A program made the position numbers and the translations under genes. From Kordiimonadaceae bacterium UBA4441 (GTDB lineage Bacteria > Pseudomonadota > Alphaproteobacteria > Sphingomonadales > Emcibacteraceae), in NCBI GenBank assembly GCA_002390425.1, contig DGPL01000030.1:3523-62443 (forward strand): a DNA stretch of 58,921 nt, written 5' to 3'. Positions 43,001-51,188 of the stretch are shown in pieces (position 1 is the stretch's first letter; each line of letters begins with the position of its first letter). The notes under the pieces were generated by a model. That model was not told where the DNA came from. It was given only the letters and a program-made list of their open reading frames with translations, and searched no databases.

Positions 43001-45217
43001 ATGATGAAAATAAATAAAGGGATATTATTCGCACTTGCATTAAGCACGGCCCTAGCCGGCCCAATAGCGACAACGTCAAGCGCGACTGCACAAGAAACAA
43101 TCAATAATGAGTATTGGTGGCCAAACCGCCTTGACTTAACAGCACTTAGAACCAATTCATTAAAATCAAACCCAATGGATGCACAATTCAATTATAAAAA
43201 AGAATTTGAAACATTAGATTTAAACGCCGTCAAAGATGACATTAAAAATGTAATGACAACCTCACAAGATTGGTGGCCTGCTGACTACGGTCATTATGGC
43301 CCGTTTTTCATTCGAATGGCATGGCATAGTGCCGGTACATACCGCACATTTGATGGCCGAGGCGGTGCTGACGGGGGAATGCAGCGTTTTGCGCCACTTA
43401 ACAGTTGGCCCGACAACACAAATCTTGATAAAGCACAGCGTCTGCTTTGGCCAATTAAACAAAAATACGGTCAAAAAATATCATGGGGCGATTTAATGGT
43501 TCTGACGGGTACTGTTGCCATGGAAGACATGGGTTTTAAAACCTATGGGTTTGCCGGTGGTCGCATTGATGGCTGGGAGCCGGAAGATGTAAACTGGGGT
43601 CCAGAAGGTGAATGGCTCGGTCGTGATGGCCGACATGATGAAGATGGAAAACTAAAAAGACCATTTGGCGCCGCGCGCATGGGATTAATATATGTAAACC
43701 CAGAAGGTCCAAATGGTGTTCCTGATCCCCTTCTTTCCGCCCAAGAAATCCGTGATGCATTTGGCAACATGGCCATGAACGATGAAGAAACGGTTGCCCT
43801 GATCGCAGGCGGGCATACATTTGGTAAAGCACATGGCGCCTCAAGAGGCTCAAACCTCGCCGCGGAACCAGAAGGTGCACCACTTGAAAGCCAAGGCCTC
43901 GGTTGGAAGAATAAGTATAAATCCGGTAAAGGCGCAGACACAATTACATCCGGCCTTGAAGGAGCATGGACAGCGGCCCCAACCATGTGGACAAATATGT
44001 TTTTGGAAAATCTTTATGCCTATGAATGGAAACAAGTAAAAAGCCCGGCCGGTGCCATTCAATGGGAGCCCGTAGATGATGATACGGAAATTGTTCCAGA
44101 CGCCCATATTGACGGTAAATTCCATAAACCGATCATGATGACAACTGACCTTGCGTTAAGGTTTGACCCAAAATACGGCGAAATCACAAAACGCTGGCTT
44201 GATCATCCTGAAGAGTTCGAAGTCGCCTTCGCAAAAGCATGGTTTAAGCTAACCCACCGCGATTTAGGACCACGTTCCCGTTACTTAGGTGATTTGGCAC
44301 CTAGTGAACCATTAATCTGGCAAGATCCAGTGCCAATGGCCGATTATAATATGATTGATCAGAATGATATTACGGATTTAAAAGAGAAAATCCTTAATTC
44401 AGATTTATCTGTTTCAGAATTGGTCAGGGCCGCTTGGGCCTCAGCCTCAACATATCGTAATACGGATCTACGTGGTGGTACAAATGGTGCGCGTGTCGTC
44501 CTTGCCCCGCAAAAAGACTGGAGTATCAATAATCCCGATGAAATCAATAAGGTCCATATGCATTTAAGCGAACTTCAAAAATCGTTCAACGATAGTGCAA
44601 GTAACAATAAAAAGGTTTCATTGGCTGATTTGATCGTCCTTGGTGGGGCTGCCGCCATTGAAAAAGCATCAATGGATGCGGGCGTTCAAATCAATGTGGA
44701 TTTCAATCCGGGTCGTACAGATGCAACACAAGAAATGACAGATGTCATGTCCGTTGAGTTTTTAAAACCCGAAGCCGATGGCTTTAGAAATTATTTTGAA
44801 AGCGGAAATTCACGTAGCCCCGTTGAAATGCTGATTGAAAAAGCAGCCATGATGGATTTATCCGTGCCAGAAATGACAGTGCTGGTCGGCGGGATGAGGG
44901 CACTTGACGCAAATGTTGATGGTGCATCATACGGCGTCCTTACGGATAAACCAGGAACCCTAAGCAATGATTTCTTTGTCAACTTGCTTGATATGGCAAC
45001 CACATGGAAGAAATCATCAACCGATGGCATCTATGAAGGACACGACAGAGTAAGCGGTGAAATGAAATATACAGCAACCCCTGTTGACTTGATCTTCGGC
45101 TCCAATACGGAACTTCGCGCTGTCGCTGAGGTTTATGCCTTTAACGGATCAAAAGAAAAGTTTGCAAAAGATTTTGCAGCCGCTTGGACGAAAGTAATGA
45201 ACTTGGGTCGTTTCTAA
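43001..45217 (+). CDS. katG: Catalase-peroxidase with a signal peptide (periplasmic KatG)
   Basis: 738 residues. The Sec signal GILFALALSTALAGP is cleaved near SSATA-QE (residue 30), so the enzyme is exported, unlike most KatG. The active site is whole: FIRMAWHSAGTYR (distal Arg, Trp, His), MGLIYVNPEGP with the Tyr of the Met-Tyr-Trp cross-link, and IAGGHTFGKAHG with the proximal His. The C-terminal duplicated domain is present to residue 738. It removes hydrogen peroxide, with heme, in the periplasm. Two in-frame ATGs (43001, 43004) follow GGAAG. A near-perfect terminator follows; the OxyR site lies upstream. Confidence 0.93.
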   Translation: MMKINKGILFALALSTALAGPIATTSSATAQETINNEYWWPNRLDLTALRTNSLKSNPMDAQFNYKKEFETLDLNAVKDDIKNVMTTSQDWWPADYGHYGPFFIRMAWHSAGTYRTFDGRGGADGGMQRFAPLNSWPDNTNLDKAQRLLWPIKQKYGQKISWGDLMVLTGTVAMEDMGFKTYGFAGGRIDGWEPEDVNWGPEGEWLGRDGRHDEDGKLKRPFGAARMGLIYVNPEGPNGVPDPLLSAQEIRDAFGNMAMNDEETVALIAGGHTFGKAHGASRGSNLAAEPEGAPLESQGLGWKNKYKSGKGADTITSGLEGAWTAAPTMWTNMFLENLYAYEWKQVKSPAGAIQWEPVDDDTEIVPDAHIDGKFHKPIMMTTDLALRFDPKYGEITKRWLDHPEEFEVAFAKAWFKLTHRDLGPRSRYLGDLAPSEPLIWQDPVPMADYNMIDQNDITDLKEKILNSDLSVSELVRAAWASASTYRNTDLRGGTNGARVVLAPQKDWSINNPDEINKVHMHLSELQKSFNDSASNNKKVSLADLIVLGGAAAIEKASMDAGVQINVDFNPGRTDATQEMTDVMSVEFLKPEADGFRNYFESGNSRSPVEMLIEKAAMMDLSVPEMTVLVGGMRALDANVDGASYGVLTDKPGTLSNDFFVNLLDMATTWKKSSTDGIYEGHDRVSGEMKYTATPVDLIFGSNTELRAVAEVYAFNGSKEKFAKDFAAAWTKVMNLGRF

Positions 45218-45241
45218 TTTCATCCTCCGACCCAAAAACTT

Positions 45242-45272
45242 ACGGGTGATGCAAATTGCATCACCCGTTTTT
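45242..45272 (+). terminator. Rho-independent terminator of katG
   Basis: ACGGGTGATGCAA and TTGCATCACCCGT form a perfect 13-base stem with a one-base loop centre, followed by TTTTTC. A strong terminator 25 bases after the katG stop; it also lies at the end of the convergent FAH-fold gene. Confidence 0.9.
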
Positions 45273-45288
45273 CTTTTATATTTATTTT

Positions 45289-46455
45289 TTAATTTGGACG
45301 ATAAGAACTTACCGGCGGCAATTGTGATCCGGAAAGATCATCTGGCACACTTGTTTCCTGACGGACGGTATGTGTTAATGATCCAATCCCTTCAATATTT
45401 GCCGTTATGGTTTCGCCATCAATCAAATATCCTGAACCTGATGCGCGTTCCACACGCCCCGCACCCGTGCCGCCGGACGTACCACTTTGTAGCACATCGC
45501 CCGGGTAAAGCGTCACCAGTGACGATGCATATTCAATCAGTTCCGGAATATTATGGATCATGTCACCTGCTTTTGCCTCTTGAACGGTAACACCATCAAT
45601 CACAAGTGTTTGATGAAGACGTTCCATCGGATCACCATAAAATTCTTTTGGCACAATCCATGGCCCATGCGGCGCAAATGTATCATGGCCCTTACCGACG
45701 AACCAATCGGAATCAAATCTTGATCCCCCTGGTGGACGACCACCACGGTCTGAGATATCCATAGCAACCATATATCCAAACACGTGATCATAGGCACGGT
45801 CCGCAGATATATATTTACCAGTACGACCAAAAACGATGGCCATTTCCACTTCCCATTCAATGGCATCGCGACCATATGGCATGATGATATCTTCACCGTC
45901 GCCAATTATGGCACCACGTGTTGGTTTTAAAAATAAATAAGGTACGCCGCGCTTTTCTTGGCGTTCCTTTGTTTGCGCGGCAAGTGCTTCTTCCGTGCAG
46001 CCTTCGCAAGCATGGGTATAAAAATTCACGGCAGCATTCATCAATTTACTGGGATATTGAATAGGCGCCATGATATCCACATCACCCACCGGATGAATGA
46101 ATTTAGCGAGGTCACTATCATTCAACATTCCTTCCGCGACGAGCCAATTAACGATTTCATATACCCGGTATTTTAGACCATACTCATATTGTGAAATAAG
46201 CCCGGTCATATCATCAGGCATGGAAACCTTGCTATATTCGGGCATAAGCTCAAGAGCGCGATTGGCCGCCGCCAAATCAACAATAAGCTTATCGTCATGG
46301 ACAACCAAACCGACCGTCGGAACATCATCAATTGCAAATGTACCAACTTTGAATGGCTGAACGGATGTCATTGATTGCGCGAAAGTGCTGCCGGTGCTGG
46401 TAATCACCGCAACAAAAGCAACAAGGAACAGGGAAAATAGGGACTTTCTTATCAT
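45289..46455 (-). CDS. Exported fumarylacetoacetate-hydrolase-fold protein
   Basis: 388 residues. A signal peptide (SLFSLFLVAFVAVITSTG, cleavage near TFAQ) precedes a full FAH-fold domain: LMNAAVNFYTHA, the metal-binding EWEVEMAIVFG (two Glu) with DISDRGGR (Asp), and TLYPGDVLQSGTSGGTGAG. The family contains C-C bond hydrolases, decarboxylases, hydratases and isomerases that use a divalent metal, and is normally cytosolic. CEGC (two cysteines) in the middle may form a disulphide in the periplasm. A lone gene, convergent with katG; about 280 AT-rich bases with no gene separate it from the next. Substrate unknown. Confidence 0.8.
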   Translation of the reverse strand: MIRKSLFSLFLVAFVAVITSTGSTFAQSMTSVQPFKVGTFAIDDVPTVGLVVHDDKLIVDLAAANRALELMPEYSKVSMPDDMTGLISQYEYGLKYRVYEIVNWLVAEGMLNDSDLAKFIHPVGDVDIMAPIQYPSKLMNAAVNFYTHACEGCTEEALAAQTKERQEKRGVPYLFLKPTRGAIIGDGEDIIMPYGRDAIEWEVEMAIVFGRTGKYISADRAYDHVFGYMVAMDISDRGGRPPGGSRFDSDWFVGKGHDTFAPHGPWIVPKEFYGDPMERLHQTLVIDGVTVQEAKAGDMIHNIPELIEYASSLVTLYPGDVLQSGTSGGTGAGRVERASGSGYLIDGETITANIEGIGSLTHTVRQETSVPDDLSGSQLPPVSSYRPN

Positions 46456-46737
46456 ATCTAACTCCAGTGCAGAGCCCGCAGAAAACGAGCCGGGTTTATA
46501 TATAAAGACACCTCACATCCAAGTGAGGTTTAAAACGGTATATTTCTCATAAGCCCTTGTCGAGTCTTTTGATGAATTTATGAATTTGATATAATGACTT
46601 TAACTTAATGAAAAGTATTCTTTCGAGCCAGAGAATGTACTTCTCTAAACACCAATACTAGTTGTTTATTCCAAAATTTTACCCACGACTTAGAAGGTTT
46701 ATATATTTTAAGAGCTATTTTTGACAAGAAAACTAAT

Positions 46738-47205
46738 TTACTCCGTCAAATATTTTGATGACTGGAAATGATTTAAAAATACATCATATGGTTCAGGCTC
46801 ATCTACAAGCTTTGTTAAGAATGTAATTCTTAATTCAACATTATATCTTCCATTGGACAGAGCGGTAAATTTCGCGTCAATCTCTTGCGACATATTTGAA
46901 AGATGGTCGGTCCCTGACCACATATCTCCTGCTACCAGTTCCGAATAATCAATGAGTGATGCTTCTATTGTTCCTTTTTGCATGTCGATGCTATCGATAA
47001 AATATCCAAAATCATTCAAGGTCGATAACAAGGCTTTAAAGACATCATTATCAGAAATGGCAGAAACATTTAAATTACGAACGTACGGCTCAACTACTTG
47101 TTCTTCTTGCGCAAAAGAATGAACTGACAATTGGAAAAAAAATAAAACCAAGGAAAAACAATAAACTGACCTAAATCGAGTAGACTGGGAATAAAAAGCA
47201 ACCAT
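46738..47205 (-). CDS. Exported small protein, unknown (paralogue of the next gene)
   Basis: 155 residues with a signal peptide (YCFSLVLFFFQLSVHSFAQ). The mature part has NVSAISDNDVFKALLSTLNDFG, IDMQKGTIEASLIDY and later EIDAKFTAL, a pattern of one helix followed by alternating strands that is also present in the gene just upstream. Its start overlaps that gene's stop by one base. I know no named family; GxIxAS and the layout recall outer-membrane accessory proteins. Confidence 0.55.
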   Translation of the reverse strand: MVAFYSQSTRFRSVYCFSLVLFFFQLSVHSFAQEEQVVEPYVRNLNVSAISDNDVFKALLSTLNDFGYFIDSIDMQKGTIEASLIDYSELVAGDMWSGTDHLSNMSQEIDAKFTALSNGRYNVELRITFLTKLVDEPEPYDVFLNHFQSSKYLTE

Positions 47206-47747
47206 TACTGCACCTCCTGCAAACGATCAAGTTCATTTTCTAAGATGTAATAAATCATTTCGTATTCAAGTTCTTCGTTCAAAACTGCGCTAGCTGTAAC
47301 AGTTTCTTCCGAGCCCCAATTCAAATACAATAATCTACCCTGCACCAGCACATTCTCATCATTCTCACCTGTAGTAGTGACTATAAACGTTGCTCGTGCT
47401 TCTAATATTGGATCAGGTGTTTTCTTGCCAAATATTCCTAATTGTCTCGAACTGATTAAAGAATTAACGAGTTTTTCGGGTCCAGTTGCAGCAGGCCCAC
47501 TTCGCTTGTTTCTTGAGGAAGTTAATATACCAAGTTCTGGCTCATATGTTTCAATCACTTGTCCGTGCATTTCAAGTGCTTTTTTAAGACCTTCTAGTGC
47601 TTGAAAAACAGTCACATTTTTATATACACGACTTTCCGCTAGTTTTACATTTGGGCTCTTGAGAACAAGTTGCTTGAAATCAGCAGCTGATGCAAAGAAA
47701 GGTAAATATACTAAACCTATAGTTAATATAATTAATCTTTTGGTCAT
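47205..47747 (-). CDS. Exported small protein, unknown (tandem relative)
   Basis: 180 residues from the ATG at 47747, chosen because it opens directly on a signal peptide (MTKRLIILTIGLVYLPFFAS); the frame extends upstream to 47861 but without one. The mature part has NVTVFQALEGLKKALEMHG, ELGILTSSRN and ILEARATFIVTT, which aligns loosely with the downstream protein in helix-strand order. Both likely come from a duplication. They lie in a three-gene leftward group with the Sel1 gene, 28 bp apart. Function unknown. Confidence 0.55.
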   Translation of the reverse strand: MTKRLIILTIGLVYLPFFASAADFKQLVLKSPNVKLAESRVYKNVTVFQALEGLKKALEMHGQVIETYEPELGILTSSRNKRSGPAATGPEKLVNSLISSRQLGIFGKKTPDPILEARATFIVTTTGENDENVLVQGRLLYLNWGSEETVTASAVLNEELEYEMIYYILENELDRLQEVQ

Positions 47748-47775
47748 AACTCGGTAATACAAGAATAGTTTCAAT

Positions 47776-48505
47776 TTATTTAGCAAGAAACGTCTCCCAT
47801 TTTTGATCTTGTTCGGACTTCCAAGCTTGAATTCTTGCCTCAACACCCGGAAGGTCTTCATCGTCTATTCTTCTTACCGCTCTTCTTATTAATTTTTTAC
47901 TATCGACGAGGAGACTACTTTCTGTCTCTCCACTAGCAGCTATGGTTCCCCAATAATATGCTTCTACCCAATTTTTTTTCTCCACGTCCATTGGCAATCT
48001 GACGACCAAGGTACAAGGCAGCGCTGTGATCACCTAGTTCCGCTGCCTGAAGATACCAAGAATTAGCTAGTTCATGATTTTTTTTTACGCCTCGGCCTTG
48101 ACGATAGACCTCTCCCAGAGCTACCATCGAAGAAGTACAATCAAGTTCTGCACCTTTTTGGTAAAAATCCATTCCTTTTTCACGGTCTCTTTTAAAGGGT
48201 TTTCGACCTAAAAAATAAAGATCACCTATTGCTAGGATAGCTCCACAATGATTTTGTGCTGCCGACGCTTTTAACCATTCGTAGGATTTGTCCCATGCCT
48301 GTTTAGAAGGTTGCCTTAACAACCTAGCTAGATGAAATTGCGCTTCCTTTTCTCCTGCTTCAGCCAAAGGTGTGATATATTTAATGGCTAAATCTAGCCT
48401 TTGTGCGATAACTTCTTTCGTCTCTTGCGACCATACTGCAGAAATTGGCGTGACTAGTAACGAAATGACTATTAATATTAGGCTGGTAAAATTACGGTTC
48501 AACAC
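47776..48505 (-). pseudogene. Sel1-repeat exported protein with a frameshift
   Basis: The first 183 residues start with a signal peptide (SLILIVISLLVTPISAV) and contain about four Sel1/TPR-like repeats (for example EAQFHLARLL, GAILAIGDLYFLG, SSMVALGEVYRQGRG, SAALYLGRQIANGRG). A run of eight A on the minus strand (47972-47979) shifts the frame; in the alternative frame the repeat continues as NWVEAYYWGTIAASG and runs to a stop at 47776. Removing one A restores a single protein of about 240 residues. Either a mutation, an assembly error in a homopolymer, or slippage at A8. Sel1 proteins usually act as periplasmic adaptors. Confidence 0.7.
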
Positions 48506-48836
48506 ATCCCCCTTTTTTTAGACTTAAACTAATAAAAACACTTAAAATTGATAAATTAAACTCAGTTAATTGTCAAAACACATTATTATATTTGAAATAA
48601 AGCAGTTTATGCAAAATAATTCCTTTTTTCTATTAAAGCATATACAATAAGCTGTAATTAGCCAAAGTTAATTTCAATTAGTCCCTTCGAAAATTTAATT
48701 GAACTTTTTTAACGTAACCTTCGCTTATGGCTTTTTTTACTAACTTAATAACGCTTTATAAAGACGTTAGTATTGCAATGTAAAAAGAAAATTCAATTGC
48801 GCCTAGCTTAGTTACAGCTAGGCGCTATAAGATCAA
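48506..48836. other. Intergenic region without a gene
   Basis: An AT-rich gap of 331 bases between the Sel1 gene start and the siderophore receptor stop. No plausible frame of useful length is visible. The receptor's terminator hairpin lies at its right edge; the remainder probably holds the promoter of the Sel1 group, but I cannot point to a clear -35/-10 pair. Confidence 0.5.
48799..48825 (-). terminator. Terminator of the siderophore receptor gene
   Basis: GCGCCTAGC and GCTAGGCGC form a perfect nine-base stem with loop of nine, 12 bases after the receptor stop; the minus strand then reads AATTGAATTTTC. A clear terminator hairpin. Confidence 0.8.
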
Positions 48837-50963
48837 TTAGAACGATGCTCTGATTGTGAAGCGCGCATTTAATGGCTCACCGGTTGAGATGTTGTTATCG
48901 TTGTGTACCGCTGGGAAATAATCTGTATCAAACAGGTTTTCCACGTTTAACTGTACCTGCACTTGGTCAGATACTTTATAAAACACGGCCATGTCGACGC
49001 GTGTGAAAGCCGGTAAGGCAACCGCATTACTAATTGACGCGAATTGCTGTGCTTGATGTGTAACGCCAAGGCCAATACCTAAATCTTCTGTGACTTCATA
49101 TTGGTTCCACAGTGAGAACATATGCTTTGGCACTTGTGATAAAATTCTATTGGCGGATAAGGTTCCGTCAAAGCGTCCTCTTTCATTGGCATCAAGATAG
49201 CTATAACCCGCATTCACCGACCAGTTTTCTGTGAACTGACCATTTGCGGTTAACTCAAATCCTTTTGTACGGCTTCCGATTAAAATCAGGTTGCCTGCAT
49301 CATTCGGATCAACGGTTGTGCCGCTATCGCGATCAAGTTGGAAAATTGATGACGTAATACTTAAGTCGTCGGTTACATCAAATTTTACACCGATTTCATA
49401 GTTCTTGAATTTTTCTGGCTCAAGCGCTTCATTGGTTAATGATAATGTTAAGAACTGATCCCCAGAACGCGGTAAGAATGATTGACTATAGCTCGCATAA
49501 ACGGAGACGTTTTCTTGTGGTTTAACGATCAAACCAACACGTGGTGATATTTCTTCGTCAACACGTTCAAGCAAGCCATCATTACCGTCAGCGGCGCCAT
49601 TATTTGCTTCTATACGGTCAATGACATTAATGTCAAAACGGTCATAACGAATACCGGCGACAACTTTCACAAATTCACCGATATCGATCTGATCTTGTGC
49701 ATAGAATGACAAGAATTTCACATCCGATTGTCTGTCACGGTTAAAAACAGGGAAAGAAACGGCAGGAACAACTAATGGATCCGAAAATATAAATGAAATT
49801 TGATCATCTGCACTATCAGCAAAGAAACTATCTCTTCTGTTATTGCCCGTATCCTGATCACCATACTCGGCACCCACCAATAACGTATGACCAAGCCCTG
49901 CGGTATCAAATTGACCAACTAAGTTCGCCTGTGAAATAAAGTTCTGACGGGCGGTTTCATCACGGTATCCATCAAGGGATGCGGTTCCTGCATTCTGATC
50001 AAATCCAATTGGGAAAAGATTTTGATAAAGCTTATCGTAATCCGCATATTGAATGGTTGCATTAAATGATAAGCTATCAGAAAAGCTGTGATCAATTTGC
50101 CCACGTGCAATATGGGCTTTAAAAGTCGTAAGGTTGACATCAGGATCACCAAAAAATGTATTATCAAATCCACTAAGCGGCACACCATTTAATGAAGGCA
50201 CACCGCGATCAACAACACGGTCATCATTTACATATTCATATGAAATTTTCACTTTGGTATCCGGCGAGAATTGCGCCGTAAATGTCGGATTTATCGCGAA
50301 ACGTTCGCCGTCAAATTCATCACGGTGGTTATTAAGCGATTCGTAAAATGCATTCAGGCGAAAACCAAAACGGTCTTCAACGCCGACATTAATATCACTA
50401 TTAACATTATAGGCACCAAATGTATCAATCCCTGCTTGAGCCGAGTTGAAATTTTCGTCTATTTTAGCCGACTTAGTCACTCGGTTAATAACACCGCCCC
50501 CGCCGCCACGTCCAAAAATCATCGCGTTGGAGCCACGCAAAATTTCAACCTGTTCAAGGTTATAGAGCGGGCGAAAATATTGAACATCATCGCGTAACCC
50601 ATCGATAAAGAAATCAGCCGTGGTATTTTGTCCGCGAATGGTAATTTGGTCTCTGTGTCCTTCACCTTGCCCGATTGATGTGCCGGGCATATAGCGCAGA
50701 ATATCACCCATATCGAGAAAGGCCTGACTTTCGATTTGCTCGCTTGAAACCACTGATAAACTTTGTGGCACATCAATCAAAGGAGTTTTAGTTTTCATGG
50801 CGCTAAACTTTTCATTTGCCAGATATTTACCCGTAACAATAATAACATCTTCATCAGCAACACTCTCGGCAGAAACCGGGATAGTTTGACTAAGTGCTTG
50901 ATTTGAAAGCGAGGTCGTTAATAATAATACTGATAAAATAGTATTCGTTTTGTAAAAAGACAT
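48837..50963 (-). CDS. TonB-dependent siderophore receptor
   Basis: 708 residues. Signal peptide (ILSVLLLTTSLSNQALSQ), a TonB-box-like DEDVIIVTG, plug domain with VPQSLSVVSSEQI, IRGQNTTADFFIDGLRDD and VEILRGSNAMIFGRGGGGGVIN, then a 22-strand barrel ending in Phe (TIRASF), as outer-membrane proteins need. Plug features match ferric-siderophore receptors of the FhuE/Fiu/FpvA type. It imports an iron chelate across the outer membrane. A Fur-like palindrome lies 19 bases before the start. The chelate cannot be told from sequence. Confidence 0.9.
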   Translation of the reverse strand: MSFYKTNTILSVLLLTTSLSNQALSQTIPVSAESVADEDVIIVTGKYLANEKFSAMKTKTPLIDVPQSLSVVSSEQIESQAFLDMGDILRYMPGTSIGQGEGHRDQITIRGQNTTADFFIDGLRDDVQYFRPLYNLEQVEILRGSNAMIFGRGGGGGVINRVTKSAKIDENFNSAQAGIDTFGAYNVNSDINVGVEDRFGFRLNAFYESLNNHRDEFDGERFAINPTFTAQFSPDTKVKISYEYVNDDRVVDRGVPSLNGVPLSGFDNTFFGDPDVNLTTFKAHIARGQIDHSFSDSLSFNATIQYADYDKLYQNLFPIGFDQNAGTASLDGYRDETARQNFISQANLVGQFDTAGLGHTLLVGAEYGDQDTGNNRRDSFFADSADDQISFIFSDPLVVPAVSFPVFNRDRQSDVKFLSFYAQDQIDIGEFVKVVAGIRYDRFDINVIDRIEANNGAADGNDGLLERVDEEISPRVGLIVKPQENVSVYASYSQSFLPRSGDQFLTLSLTNEALEPEKFKNYEIGVKFDVTDDLSITSSIFQLDRDSGTTVDPNDAGNLILIGSRTKGFELTANGQFTENWSVNAGYSYLDANERGRFDGTLSANRILSQVPKHMFSLWNQYEVTEDLGIGLGVTHQAQQFASISNAVALPAFTRVDMAVFYKVSDQVQVQLNVENLFDTDYFPAVHNDNNISTGEPLNARFTIRASF

Positions 50964-50981
50964 TAATTTAAAATTCCTAGT

Positions 50982-50999
50982 TAATAATAATTATTATTA
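50982..50999. promoter_or_regulatory. Fur-like palindrome upstream of the receptor
   Basis: TAATAATAA followed by TTATTATTA is a perfect 18-base palindrome ending 19 bases upstream of the receptor start. Its AT pattern resembles a Fur or related iron-regulator box; iron control of a siderophore receptor is expected. Confidence 0.55.
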
Positions 51000-51188
51000 C
51001 TAATAACAGGAAGTTTTTGCGAGTCAATCTTAATTACTCAATAAATACGATTTTTTTCACACGCAGTAATAGAGGCTAAATTTGATAAAAATATTTATCA
51101 AAAAAAGAGGGAAATAAATTCTCAAATAGAGTGGTAAATACTTAGCGATAGATTTAAATTTAATGTACTGAATGAATTTTTTATCACT

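Noticed and set aside
43536..44125. Several long frames antisense to katG
   Set aside because: They mirror the codon pattern of the highly conserved katG gene and have no ribosome sites or recognisable domains.
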